DNA of 64,000 bases from the NCBI GenBank assembly GCA_051883735.1, contig JBJEUH010000077.1, forward strand, positions 1 to 64,000, written 5' to 3'. The DNA is from Ventricola sp051883735. Its GTDB lineage: Bacteria > Bacillota > Clostridia > Christensenellales > Aristaeellaceae. Shown here one piece after another: positions 17,234 to 25,767 of the stretch. Every line of letters begins with the position of its first letter. Position 1 is the first letter of the stretch. Made by a program: the position numbers and the translations under genes. Below the pieces are notes generated by a model, which was not told where the DNA came from, ran no database searches, and saw nothing but the letters and a program-made list of their open reading frames with translations.

Positions 17234-18394
17234 CTATCTCAGCATCACCGTCAGGTTGCCCACCAGCAAAAGCTGCACGATCAGCAGAAAGTACATCGTG
17301 CCCACGCACAGCATCGTGATCAGAAACAGCACGATCGTCCGCGAGAAATCCCCGATCGCGCGCACGATCTCCCCGTCGGCCACCGGCTCGAGCAGCGCCG
17401 CGCTCAGCTTCATCACGAACACCACCGCCAGCGTGCGCATGAGCGGCCCCAGGATGGCGCCCAGAAGCGCCAGCACCGCCGCCACGCCCAGCGCGTTCTT
17501 GACGATCAGCGTGCAGCCCACGAGCGTGTCCATCGTGTCGGAGAACATGCCGCCCACCACCGGCACAAAGTTGTCCACCGCATATTTGGCCGCGCGGATC
17601 ACCACGCCGTCAATCGACGCGCTGCACACGCCTTGAAGCGACATCGCGCCCAGAAACACCGTGAAGCTCACGCCCAGCAGCCAGCACACGACGCTGCGCA
17701 GCAGCTGCGCCATGCGCGTCAGGTGCGCCCTGTCGGACAGATGGTTGACGGCCGTCACCGCGCAGGTGCACATCACCAGCCGCAGGATCACCTCCCTCGC
17801 CAGGAACACCATGCTGCCCGAGGCCGCCACGACCATCGGATGCAGGAACGCCGAGGACGCGTTGCCGCCCAGCGCCGTGAGCAGCGTGAGCAGCAGCGGC
17901 AAGAGCTTGTCCATCCGCTCCGTCATCGCCGTGATCGTCTCGCGCGTGTGCTCAAGCTCCGAGAACACGAGCAGCATCACCGGAATCAGGATCAGCATGA
18001 AGCACACGCTGCGCGAGAGCGAGGACAGCGCGTCCCTCTGCGCGCCGAGCGTGTGCAGCAGGATGCTGGAGAGCAGCACCGGCAGCATGAGCGAGAGCAT
18101 CAACGCCCCGAGGCCGTGCAGCGCCTCGCCGAACGCGCCGAGCACCCCGGCGAGCATCTCCTCCGGCGAGATCGTCTCGCCCGAGGCGAGCGCGAGGACC
18201 GCGTCCTTCACGCCCATGCGCCCAGGGAAGCCGGGAATCTCCATCTCCTCAAGGGGCGAAAAATTAAGCCCCGCGACCACCTCGCCGATCGTCTCCTGCA
18301 CGCGCTGCGCTGCAGCGTCCGCCTCCTGCGCCCGCACGGCGCACGGCGGCAGGCACAAAAGCGCCGCCGCGCAAATCAGGATCCATCGTCTCAC
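17234..18394 (-). CDS. spoIIIAE: stage III sporulation protein AE (SpoIIIAE)
   Basis: A 386-aa polytopic membrane protein with a signal-like N terminus ('RRWILICAAALLCLPPC') and about eight hydrophobic segments. 'VDNFVPVVGGMFSDTMDTL' in the C-terminal half is a family hallmark. The start is a GTG that overlaps the spoIIIAD stop (GTGA); the frame continues open for about 125 codons upstream, but that part is antisense-like noise over spoIIIAD. SpoIIIAE is the largest membrane subunit of the feeding-tube channel. Confidence 0.92.
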   Translation of the reverse strand: MRRWILICAAALLCLPPCAVRAQEADAAAQRVQETIGEVVAGLNFSPLEEMEIPGFPGRMGVKDAVLALASGETISPEEMLAGVLGAFGEALHGLGALMLSLMLPVLLSSILLHTLGAQRDALSSLSRSVCFMLILIPVMLLVFSELEHTRETITAMTERMDKLLPLLLTLLTALGGNASSAFLHPMVVAASGSMVFLAREVILRLVMCTCAVTAVNHLSDRAHLTRMAQLLRSVVCWLLGVSFTVFLGAMSLQGVCSASIDGVVIRAAKYAVDNFVPVVGGMFSDTMDTLVGCTLIVKNALGVAAVLALLGAILGPLMRTLAVVFVMKLSAALLEPVADGEIVRAIGDFSRTIVLFLITMLCVGTMYFLLIVQLLLVGNLTVMLR

Positions 18395-18783
18395 CTGAGC
18401 ACATCCACCGCCATCTGCGTCAGCTCCATGAACACCGGCACCGCCACGCCCAGCAGCGCGATGCGCCCGCAGAACGCCGCCCGCCGCGCGATCGACGGTG
18501 CGTCCATGTCCTGACAGGCCTGCACGGCCAGCTGCGTCACCAGCACGATGCCCATCGCCTTGAGCATGATCCGGTAATACTGCGCGTCCAGCCCCAGCGA
18601 CTGGAGAAACGCGCGGATCGTCTCGACAACCCCGCTGATGCCCGGCAGCACGAGCCCCATCACCAGCACGCCGAAGGCGATCGACAGCAGCCCCGCCATC
18701 TGCGGGTGCATCTGCCGCAGCACCATCACCATCGAGGCAGCCAGCAGACAAAAGCCGATCAGCCGAAGCCATTCCATGCGCAT
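18391..18783 (-). CDS. spoIIIAD: stage III sporulation protein AD (SpoIIIAD)
   Basis: A 130-aa protein with three to four hydrophobic helices, similar in plan to SpoIIIAC. 'HPQMAGLLSIAFGVLVMGLVLP' is split by a conserved glycine, as in the family. It follows spoIIIAC by 14 bp and overlaps spoIIIAE by 4 bp. The start may be the first ATG or the ATG two codons on. Confidence 0.92.
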   Translation of the reverse strand: MRMEWLRLIGFCLLAASMVMVLRQMHPQMAGLLSIAFGVLVMGLVLPGISGVVETIRAFLQSLGLDAQYYRIMLKAMGIVLVTQLAVQACQDMDAPSIARRAAFCGRIALLGVAVPVFMELTQMAVDVLR

Positions 18784-18797
18784 CCCCCGCTTTCCGT

Positions 18798-18995
18798 TCA
18801 GTACAGGCCGAAGATGCTCTTGACGTTGTTGAGCAGCTGCGCGATGAGATCGACCACCAGAAACAGGACCACCACCAGCCCCGCCACGGAGGAGAGCACC
18901 GCGATGTCGTCCCTGCCCGCCTTTTGGAGCACCTGGTTGACGGCGAAGATGAGGATGCCCACGCCGGCGATCTGGAACAGCAGATCGATGTTCAT
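18798..18995 (-). CDS. spoIIIAC: stage III sporulation protein AC (SpoIIIAC)
   Basis: A 65-aa protein with two membrane helices. The sequence 'FQIAGVGILIFAVNQVL' and 'GRDDIAVLSSVAGLVVVL' is strongly conserved among spore formers. It is full length and lies between spoIIIAB and spoIIIAD. Confidence 0.95.
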   Translation of the reverse strand: MNIDLLFQIAGVGILIFAVNQVLQKAGRDDIAVLSSVAGLVVVLFLVVDLIAQLLNNVKSIFGLY

Positions 18996-19009
18996 CTCTT
19001 TCCCTCCCG

Positions 19010-19537
19010 CTAAATCAGAATCAGGAATGCCGCCGCGCCCAGCGAGACGCCCAGCGTGCGGATGAGCTGGGCGCGCCGCCCGCTCTCCCGCTCCAGCTCC
19101 TCCTCGCGCGCGCGCAGCCGTTCGTCCGCGCTGTCGATCAGGCGGATCTGCTCCGGCAGGCGCGTGCGCCCCAGCTCGGCGATCACGCCCTCAAACGCCG
19201 CGCGGTCCTCCTCGCTGAGCACGCCGTATCCCGGCAGGCGCGCCGTCTCCCCGGCAAAGAGCAGCATGAGCTGCGGGCTGCTGCATGTGCGCAGGCGGGC
19301 CGCGCAGCTGTGAAGAAGGCGCGTCAGCTCCCGCTCCTGCGGCGTGGCGCGCAGGTCGATGCGCTCCAGCAGCGCGGGCAGCTCCGGCTGCTCGTAGCGG
19401 ATGATCCCGTTCATCCGAAGCAGACAGCGCCGCATCGCGCGGATCCAGCGCACGCGCCGCTTCTCACCGTCCGAGAGCAAAAAGCCGATCGCGCTGATTC
19501 CGATCATCGCCATCACGGCCACATCCCAGCTGACCAT
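19010..19537 (-). CDS. spoIIIAB: stage III sporulation protein AB (SpoIIIAB)
   Basis: A 175-aa protein with a hydrophobic segment at each end (about 5-22 and 158-175) and a helical middle, related to the GspF/T2SS membrane fold. The last block 'LIRTLGVSLGAAAFLILI' is typical. TGGAGGGAG precedes the ATG at 19537. That start lies inside the end of spoIIIAA, giving an unusual 74-bp overlap. Confidence 0.9.
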   Translation of the reverse strand: MVSWDVAVMAMIGISAIGFLLSDGEKRRVRWIRAMRRCLLRMNGIIRYEQPELPALLERIDLRATPQERELTRLLHSCAARLRTCSSPQLMLLFAGETARLPGYGVLSEEDRAAFEGVIAELGRTRLPEQIRLIDSADERLRAREEELERESGRRAQLIRTLGVSLGAAAFLILI

Positions 19538-20414
19538 GTTGATCTCCCTCCATCTCTTTGCCCGCTTCATCGTACGCCGCAAGCACGCTGCCATGGTGTC
19601 CCAGCAGGATGTAGCGGTCAAACGCCCGCTCCCGCATCAGCCGCCGCAGAGCCGGCCGCCCCTTTGCGTCCTCCATGCCGCCTGCGTGTGCGGAGGCGAG
19701 CACGCCCACGCCGCAGCGCGCCGCATCAAGCAGCGCGTCCGCGTCCTCCTGCCGGCCGATCTCGTCCGTCACGATCACCTGCGGCGCCATGCTGCGCAGC
19801 AGCATCCCAAACGCGCGCGCCTTGTCCGCGCCGCAGAGCACATGCAGCCTCAGCCCCTGCCGCGCGCCGAACAGCTCCTCCCGCTCGTCCGCCACGGCGA
19901 CGCGCAGTCCCTTTTCCTCCGCCAGCCAGAGCGACGCGTCGCGCAGCACCGTCGTCTTGCCGCAGCCGGGCGGGCCCAGCAGCAGCACGCGCCGCGCCAG
20001 ATCGCCCGACCCCAGCAGATACGGCCTGACCGCCCGGCTCGCGCCCGGCACGTCGCGGCTGATGCGGATGCACACGGAGGAAACCCCGCTCATCCGCCAC
20101 ACGCCGTCCTCCTGCGTCATTCTCCCGCACACGCCCGCCCGGTGGCCGCCCGCAATCGGGATGTATCCCTGCGCCATCTGGTGCTCGCAGCTGTACAGCG
20201 CGTAGCCGCACAGCGCGGCGAGCAGGCTGTCCATCTGCGCCGGGTCGATACAGACATCCGTGACCCGGCATTCGCCGCCGAGCGACAGCTCCGCCGCCCT
20301 TCCCGCGTAGATGCGGATCTCCTCCAGCCGCGCCGCCTCCCGCGCGCCCAGCGCATGAAGCGCGGCGGCCAGCGGCGGCGGCAGACGCGGGCAAAGCTGC
20401 TCCCTAAAGGGCAT
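19464..20414 (-). CDS. spoIIIAA: stage III sporulation protein AA, secretion-type ATPase
   Basis: A 316-aa ATPase with Walker A GPPGCGKTT at residues 147-155, Walker B in 'QVIVTDEIGR', and the conserved 'GGHRAGVCG' block near 89-97. It powers the SpoIIIA channel in the mother cell and is essential for late forespore gene expression. GGAGGAG five bases before the ATG at 20414 sets the start. The C terminus runs about 25 residues past the usual end and overlaps spoIIIAB. Expression in other spore formers is under SigE; I could not see a clear SigE promoter here. Confidence 0.95.
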   Translation of the reverse strand: MPFREQLCPRLPPPLAAALHALGAREAARLEEIRIYAGRAAELSLGGECRVTDVCIDPAQMDSLLAALCGYALYSCEHQMAQGYIPIAGGHRAGVCGRMTQEDGVWRMSGVSSVCIRISRDVPGASRAVRPYLLGSGDLARRVLLLGPPGCGKTTVLRDASLWLAEEKGLRVAVADEREELFGARQGLRLHVLCGADKARAFGMLLRSMAPQVIVTDEIGRQEDADALLDAARCGVGVLASAHAGGMEDAKGRPALRRLMRERAFDRYILLGHHGSVLAAYDEAGKEMEGDQHGQLGCGRDGDDRNQRDRLFALGR

Positions 20415-20453
20415 GGCATCTCCTCCAAACCTGGGCGCGCCATTTCCGCCCAA

Positions 20454-20483
20454 ACAGAAAACGCAGAGCGCCGTGCTCTGCGT
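20454..20483 (-). terminator. intrinsic terminator of thiI
   Basis: On the minus strand a 9-bp stem ACGCAGAGC/GCTCTGCGT (20461-20483) is followed by a short T-rich run. It separates the desulfurase-thiI unit from spoIIIAA. Confidence 0.8.
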
Positions 20484-20518
20484 CTATCCTATGACGGGTT
20501 TTTCCCTTTTAGGCCCGC

Positions 20519-21667
20519 TCAGCCAACTTCCACAATCTCCGTCCCCTCAATCGCCGCGTCGATGAGCGCCTGCGCATCGAGCTTTTCCTCGGCCCTGCGC
20601 ACCAGCTCCTTGCGCGGGTGCGTCGCCGGGTGCTTGGGCGTAAAGACGGTGCAGCAGTCCTCATACGGCAGGGACGAGGTTTCCATCGTGCCGATCTTCT
20701 CGGCACGCTCGATGATCTCGCTCTTGTCCATGCCCACGCACGGCCTGAAGACCGGCATGCTCACCACCTCGTCCGTACAGCCCAGCGCCTCCATCGTCTG
20801 GCTGGCCACCTGGCCGATGGACTCGCCGGTGATCAGCGCCTGCGCGCCGTCCTTGCGGGCCAGGATTTCGGCGATGCGCATCATGTAGCGGCGCATGATC
20901 AGCGTCGTGAAGTTCTCCGGGCACTTCTCGTGGATCTGCATCTGGATCTCGGTAAACGGCACGACGTACACGCGCATTTTGCCGCAGTACTCGCTCAGAA
21001 TTCTCGCCAGCTCGAGCACCTTTTCCTTCGCGCGCTCGCTGGTGTACGGGAAGGAGTGATAGTGCACGCAGCACAGCTCCACGCCGCGCTTGGCGATCAT
21101 GAAGCCCGCCACCGGGCTGTCGATGCCGCCGGAGAGGAGCAGGCAGGCCTTGCCGTTGGTGCCCATCGGCATGCCGCTGACCGCCATCGTGCGGTCCACG
21201 GACAGGTACGCCAGCTTGCGGATCTCGATGGTGATCTCGTGGTCCGGATGATTCACATCCACCTGCAGATGGGGCACATGATCGAGAATGTAGCCGCCGG
21301 CCTCGCGCATGATCGTCGGGGAATCCATCGGATACTGCTTGTCCGAGCGCTTGGCCAGCACCTTGAAGGTGCCGGTCTTCTTCTCCATCATCTTCGCCGC
21401 CTGCGCGCAGATGGCCTCGAAGCTGTCCTTCTCCATCTCGATCGCCGGACTCACGGAATGCACGCCGAACACGCGGCTCACGCGGCGGATCGCCTCGTCC
21501 TGATCGGTGTAGTCGGACACATAGATGCGACCTTCGCTCAGCCAGACATGGCCGTGCACCTCCTGCACCGCCGCCTTCACATGATCGACCAGCTTGCGCA
21601 GAAAGAACGGGCGGTTCTGGCCCTTGAGGAACACCTCGCCGTAGCGAACCAGCAAAACCTCTCTCAC
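20519..21667 (-). CDS. thiI: tRNA 4-thiouridine synthase ThiI
   Basis: A 382-aa sulfurtransferase with a ferredoxin-like and THUMP N-terminal region, then the PP-loop SGGIDSP at residues 179-185. It adenylates U8 of tRNA and transfers sulfur from the neighbouring cysteine desulfurase; many homologues also feed thiazole synthesis. There is no C-terminal rhodanese domain, as is normal in Firmicutes. It starts 3 bp after the desulfurase gene, the same pairing as nifZ-thiI in Bacillus. Confidence 0.95.
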   Translation of the reverse strand: MREVLLVRYGEVFLKGQNRPFFLRKLVDHVKAAVQEVHGHVWLSEGRIYVSDYTDQDEAIRRVSRVFGVHSVSPAIEMEKDSFEAICAQAAKMMEKKTGTFKVLAKRSDKQYPMDSPTIMREAGGYILDHVPHLQVDVNHPDHEITIEIRKLAYLSVDRTMAVSGMPMGTNGKACLLLSGGIDSPVAGFMIAKRGVELCCVHYHSFPYTSERAKEKVLELARILSEYCGKMRVYVVPFTEIQMQIHEKCPENFTTLIMRRYMMRIAEILARKDGAQALITGESIGQVASQTMEALGCTDEVVSMPVFRPCVGMDKSEIIERAEKIGTMETSSLPYEDCCTVFTPKHPATHPRKELVRRAEEKLDAQALIDAAIEGTEIVEVG

Positions 21668-21670
21668 GGT

Positions 21671-22825
21671 TTATCTCCTCCTGTATCGGGCGAGCAGCGC
21701 CGCGATGGTGGCCATCTGCGCCGCCGCCTCGTCCATCTCGTCCATCGTGTTGAGCAGGCCCAGGCTGATGCGGATCGTGCCGTCCGCCTGCTCGCCCGTC
21801 AGGCCCATCGCCCGGAGCGTCCCGCTCACCTTCTGCTTGTGCGAGGCGCACGCAGAGCCGGTGGACACCAGCACGCCCGCGCCCTCCAGGGCATTGCGCA
21901 TCACCTCGCCGCGCACGCCGTCAAAGGATACGCTGAGGATGTGCGGCGCGGCGTCCGCCTCGTCCGGCATCGGGCCGTTCACCCGCGCGCCCTCGATCTG
22001 CGACAGCCGCTGCCACAGCCGCGCCTTCATGGCGCGCATCCGTTCAATCCCGTCCCGGCTCTCCGCCATCTGCGCGACCGCCTGCCCAAGGCCCAGGATA
22101 GCCGGCGCGTTGTAGGTGCCTGAGCGCAGGTTCTTCTCCTGCCCGCCGCCCGTCAGCTGCGGCGCGAGGCGCACGCCCTTGCGCACGGCCAGCGCGCCCA
22201 CGCCCTTCGGGCCGTGAATCTTGTGGCCGCTGAGCGCATACATGTCCACGCCCATTTTGCCCATGTGCATCGGCACGCGCATGAAGCCCTGCACGCCGTC
22301 CACATGCACGCGCACCTTCGGGCTGATCGCGTGCGCGAGCGCCGACAGCGCCTCGATGGGCTGGATGGCGCCGGTCTCGTTGCTCACCTGCATGCAGGAG
22401 ACGAGCGCCGTGTTTTCGTCGATCACGTCCCTCGCGGCCTCCAGGTCCACCAGGCCCCGGCGGTCAATCGGCAGCACGCGCACCTCGATGCCCAGGCGCT
22501 CCACGCGGCGGATCGTCTCGCTCACCGCCGGATGCTCGATCGCGCTGCACACGAAGTTCGCCCCGCTCCCGTGCAGCGTCCCGGCATAGCCCAGGATCGC
22601 CAGGTTGTCGCTCTCCGTGCCGCCGGAGGTAAAGAGAATCTCATCCTCCTGCGCGCCCAGCTGGGCGGCGATGAGCCTGCGGCAGACGCGCATCCGGCGA
22701 TCCACATCCACCGCGGGCTTGTACGCGGCGGACGGGTTGAAATACGCCTCGCGCATGCAGGCGTCCATCGCGTCGATCACGCTGTCAAACGGGCGCGTCG
22801 TCGCGCTGTTGTCCAGATAAATCAA
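21671..22825 (-). CDS. cysteine desulfurase (NifS/IscS-like)
   Basis: A 384-aa PLP enzyme that releases sulfur from cysteine. The PLP lysine is K202 in 'SGHKIHGPKG' and the persulfide cysteine is C326 in 'STGSACASHK'. The close link to thiI (3-bp gap) says that it is the dedicated sulfur donor for tRNA thiolation, like Bacillus NifZ. The start is a TTG at 22825 with GAGGGG upstream. The gap before it contains an imperfect inverted repeat around 22863-22905. Confidence 0.94.
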   Translation of the reverse strand: MIYLDNSATTRPFDSVIDAMDACMREAYFNPSAAYKPAVDVDRRMRVCRRLIAAQLGAQEDEILFTSGGTESDNLAILGYAGTLHGSGANFVCSAIEHPAVSETIRRVERLGIEVRVLPIDRRGLVDLEAARDVIDENTALVSCMQVSNETGAIQPIEALSALAHAISPKVRVHVDGVQGFMRVPMHMGKMGVDMYALSGHKIHGPKGVGALAVRKGVRLAPQLTGGGQEKNLRSGTYNAPAILGLGQAVAQMAESRDGIERMRAMKARLWQRLSQIEGARVNGPMPDEADAAPHILSVSFDGVRGEVMRNALEGAGVLVSTGSACASHKQKVSGTLRAMGLTGEQADGTIRISLGLLNTMDEMDEAAAQMATIAALLARYRRR

Positions 22826-22925
22826 AGCGTTCCCCTCTTTAACCAGATCTCAAACCGTCAAAGCGCCGTCAGCCCCGCGGCTTTTCGCCCGAGGCCGACG
22901 CTTTGCAAATCGAACGACATAACAA

Positions 22926-22957
22926 ATCTCCAGTACGGCCAGGCCATGCTGGAGACT
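22926..22957 (-). terminator. probable terminator of the DUF6106-like gene
   Basis: On the minus strand CTCCAG/CTGGAG with an inner partly paired GGCC..GGCC loop (22930-22955) is followed by ATTTGTT. The T run is weak, so the call is tentative. Confidence 0.5.
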
Positions 22958-22971
22958 CGGGTTTCATCCGT

Positions 22972-23502
22972 TCAGCCCTGATACACGCCGGCCGGTAGAT
23001 AACGGCGGATCATCCCCACCATCTCCTCGCTCGGCTCGATGATGATCATGTTCTTCTGGTTCTCCTTCACATAGTAGAAGTAGAACAGATTGCCGTCCCG
23101 GTTGAGGAACCAGTTGCGGCGCTTCACATCCTTCATCGCCAGGAATTTGCGGAAGCTGTCGTGCGCCACATGGCCGCAGGCGGAGACGTTCGCCACGTTC
23201 ATGCTGCCCAGCTCCTTGCGCTTGGCGCCGTGCATGACCTTGGCAAAGTCGAGCGAGCCGTTGGTGAAGGCGTACTCATACTCGATCTTGAAGTTGTCCT
23301 TGACAAAGAACATCAGCACCGCCGCGCCAATGCTCAGAAGCGTCATGAGCACCGTTCCCACATTGAAGGAAACGATCAGCACCTGCAGCATCAGCAGGCC
23401 GTACAGGCCAAAGACCACCAGAAACACCCAGCACAGCACATACAGCACATTGCCCAGCAGATTATTGCGGCTGACGACGACGTCCTCCTTAAAGCAATCC
23501 AT
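22972..23502 (-). CDS. membrane protein, DUF6106-like
   Basis: A 176-aa protein with two hydrophobic segments close together (about 20-45 and 48-65) and a soluble C-terminal half ('IEYEYAFTNGSLDFAKVM', 'FYFYYVKENQKNMIIIEP'). This fits the DUF6106 family of Clostridia, whose function is unknown. The ATG at 23502 is preceded by GGAGG, with a GTG one codon upstream as an alternative. It is transcribed divergently from the zinc-ribbon protein gene. Confidence 0.65.
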   Translation of the reverse strand: MDCFKEDVVVSRNNLLGNVLYVLCWVFLVVFGLYGLLMLQVLIVSFNVGTVLMTLLSIGAAVLMFFVKDNFKIEYEYAFTNGSLDFAKVMHGAKRKELGSMNVANVSACGHVAHDSFRKFLAMKDVKRRNWFLNRDGNLFYFYYVKENQKNMIIIEPSEEMVGMIRRYLPAGVYQG

Positions 23503-23535
23503 CACAGAAAATTCCTCCATCATCAGGGTGGCTTC

Positions 23536-23565
23536 ATTATACCACCAAAGCCCTGCAGAGGACAA
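23536..23565 (-). promoter_or_regulatory. promoter of the DUF6106-like gene
   Basis: On the minus strand: TTGTCC (23560-23565), an 18-bp spacer and a perfect TATAAT (23536-23541) with TG at the extended -10 position, about 34 bp before the start codon. Confidence 0.65.
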
Positions 23566-23674
23566 GACCCTACGCGCGACTTCGGCCTTCTTTTGCGCCG
23601 GTCAAAAGCAGGACTTTGGGCGAAACAGCGCGAATAGAGTGATGTTACACTATGCTTCGGAGGTTGTTCAGGAA

Positions 23675-25699
23675 ATGAAATGTCCCAAGTGCGGCGCATG
23701 GAACGCGGCGTATCTGCCCAAGTGCACCCGCTGCGGCGCGCCGCTTGAAGAGAATATACAGAAGCAGCAGCTCCCCTGGGAGGAGGCCATGCACAAAAAG
23801 AAGCCCTCGCTTCAGGTCGTGCAGTTTGATCCCGAGGACGACACGCCCGTGCTCCCCACGGCCAGCGGGGACGAAGCGTTTGATCCGGACGATCTCGACC
23901 GCGCCGGTCTCGCCGACGAGATCGAGGCGCTCAAGGCCCGACGCGAGGAGGGCAGCCGCCGCCTCGCCCAGATGAAGGATCAGGCAGGCCGCGTGCGCCG
24001 CTCCATCCAGGAGGCGCAGATCGTCCGCCCCGTGCCGGAGGCCAGCGACCGCCCGGCCTACGACGGCGACAGCGTGGTCATCCGCCGCCGCCAGCAGGCG
24101 CGTCAGGCGCAGTATGCCGAGAACCTGCGTGAGGACGAACCGCAGCAGGAGGAGGCCGCCGCCGCGCCGGGCGGCTACGAGAGCTACGGCTACTTTGGCG
24201 ATTCCGCCGAGCCCCCGCTGACCTATGTGGACGACGACGCCGACGCGCCCATCTATTACGACGGCTACACGCCGGACTCCGGCGATCAGGGCGCGCTGAC
24301 GGACAAGGAATACATGCCCCGCCGCATCCAGACCCGCACCGCACGCGAGGACGCCTACGAGGTGCTGGGCACGGGCAAGCGCAAAAAGAACCGCGCCGCA
24401 AGGCTCGTGCTGACGCTGCTCGTCGTGCTCGTGTGCTGCGCGCTGGTCGGCGCGGGCGGCGTTCTGGCGGCGCGCCACTTCGTGCTCTCCCAGGGCATGC
24501 AGGTTCGCAGGGACAACGAGACGAATATCGTCGTCAGCGAGACCACGGTCGACGGCATGCCCGCCCACACGCTGACCATCTACGGCAAGGAGAACGCGAC
24601 CGTCTACCTGCGCGAGATGCAGTCCACCTACGTCATCGCGGACGGCAAGGTCGAGGTGACCGTGCCGGACTACATGTGGTACGACACGGAGTCCTCCACC
24701 TATGCCACGCCGGTGGAGACCGACACGATGGACGTGACCATCACCCCGTTCATCCGCTATTCTCAGGAGGGCGACCAGTACCAGCTCGATCCCATCGAGT
24801 TCACCGTCGACGTGCCGCTCTCCCCGATCTATCTGCTCAAGCCGACGACCATGCACGCGGAGGTCGGCGTATCCATCTATGAGGTGAGCATCAACGTGCA
24901 GAAGGGCTCCACCGTCATCATCGACGGCACGAATGTCTCCACCCTCATCCGCGAGACCGGCAACGTCTCCAAAAACGTGCAGGTGCTGCCCGTGGGCGAC
25001 AACACCATCTCCATCTCCGTCAAGAGCAAATACTGCCGGGAGAACAAGATGGAGGTGACGCTCTACCGCGCGCCGCAGGAAATCCCGCTGGAGCTGGACG
25101 CGACGGTTCTGGTCGAGTGGAACTACGAGCCCATCACCAACGAAAAATATGAGGCGGCGACCGAGGAGGAGCGCGCCGCGATGCAGCGCCCGTCCATCAG
25201 CGGCTCCACGCTGCCGGGCGCGACCATCACCGTCGAATTCCCGCACGAAAACCTCAAGGTCGATCCCGCGACCGGCAGCTTCAGCTTCACCCCGCTGTTC
25301 TCCAAGCTGGGCAACAACGACGTGGTCATCCGCGCCTCCTATGAGGGCAAGGCGGATTCCGTCATCACCCACACGGTCTACTACATGCCCAACGCGGACA
25401 TCTACACCCGCCGCGCGTGGGATCTGGATTCCCAGTACACTGACCTGATCAACTACATCAACATCCGCAAGGGCACGATCTACACCGGCACGGGCACGGT
25501 CGAGCGCATCATCAGCACCACGCCGCAGATGGCCATCATGAACATCGGCTCGGAGACGTTTGAAAAGCTGGTCATGATCGAAAACAGCTCAAAGACGACC
25601 TGGGAAGTCGGCACAAAGTACAAGATTTACGGCGACGCCTACGGCCTGTACGACAACATGCCGCGCCTCACCGTCCGCTACACCTATCTCGCCGAATAA
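23675..25699 (+). CDS. zinc-ribbon, single-pass membrane protein of unknown function
   Basis: A 674-aa protein. The N terminus is a rubredoxin-like zinc ribbon with C3, C6, C17 and C20 in two CPxC-type pairs. A charged, partly coiled linker follows (about 70-240), then one membrane helix at about 242-266, then a roughly 400-residue outside domain rich in beta-type Thr/Val sequence. Cytoplasmic zinc ribbon plus large external part suggests an envelope sensor or scaffold, but no named family is recognised with certainty. GGAGG lies 11 bases before the ATG at 23675. Confidence 0.75.
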   Translation: MKCPKCGAWNAAYLPKCTRCGAPLEENIQKQQLPWEEAMHKKKPSLQVVQFDPEDDTPVLPTASGDEAFDPDDLDRAGLADEIEALKARREEGSRRLAQMKDQAGRVRRSIQEAQIVRPVPEASDRPAYDGDSVVIRRRQQARQAQYAENLREDEPQQEEAAAAPGGYESYGYFGDSAEPPLTYVDDDADAPIYYDGYTPDSGDQGALTDKEYMPRRIQTRTAREDAYEVLGTGKRKKNRAARLVLTLLVVLVCCALVGAGGVLAARHFVLSQGMQVRRDNETNIVVSETTVDGMPAHTLTIYGKENATVYLREMQSTYVIADGKVEVTVPDYMWYDTESSTYATPVETDTMDVTITPFIRYSQEGDQYQLDPIEFTVDVPLSPIYLLKPTTMHAEVGVSIYEVSINVQKGSTVIIDGTNVSTLIRETGNVSKNVQVLPVGDNTISISVKSKYCRENKMEVTLYRAPQEIPLELDATVLVEWNYEPITNEKYEAATEEERAAMQRPSISGSTLPGATITVEFPHENLKVDPATGSFSFTPLFSKLGNNDVVIRASYEGKADSVITHTVYYMPNADIYTRRAWDLDSQYTDLINYINIRKGTIYTGTGTVERIISTTPQMAIMNIGSETFEKLVMIENSSKTTWEVGTKYKIYGDAYGLYDNMPRLTVRYTYLAE

Positions 25700-25709
25700 T
25701 CAGTCAAAA

Positions 25710-25736
25710 ACAGCTTCCGAGTCCCGGAAGCTGTTT
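25710..25736 (+). terminator. intrinsic terminator of the zinc-ribbon protein gene
   Basis: A 10-bp stem ACAGCTTCCG/CGGAAGCTGT (25710-25734) is followed by TTTT, just after the stop codon. The flanking A run also lets it act on the other strand. Confidence 0.85.
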
Positions 25737-25767
25737 TCCCATGGAGAACCTGTACGGAGAAACATGT

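Noticed and set aside
18395..18772. Upstream extension of spoIIIAE to about 512 codons.
   Set aside because: The extra part covers spoIIIAD in another frame with Gly/Ala/Arg-rich noise. The GTG overlapping the spoIIIAD stop gives a normal SpoIIIAE with a signal-like N terminus.
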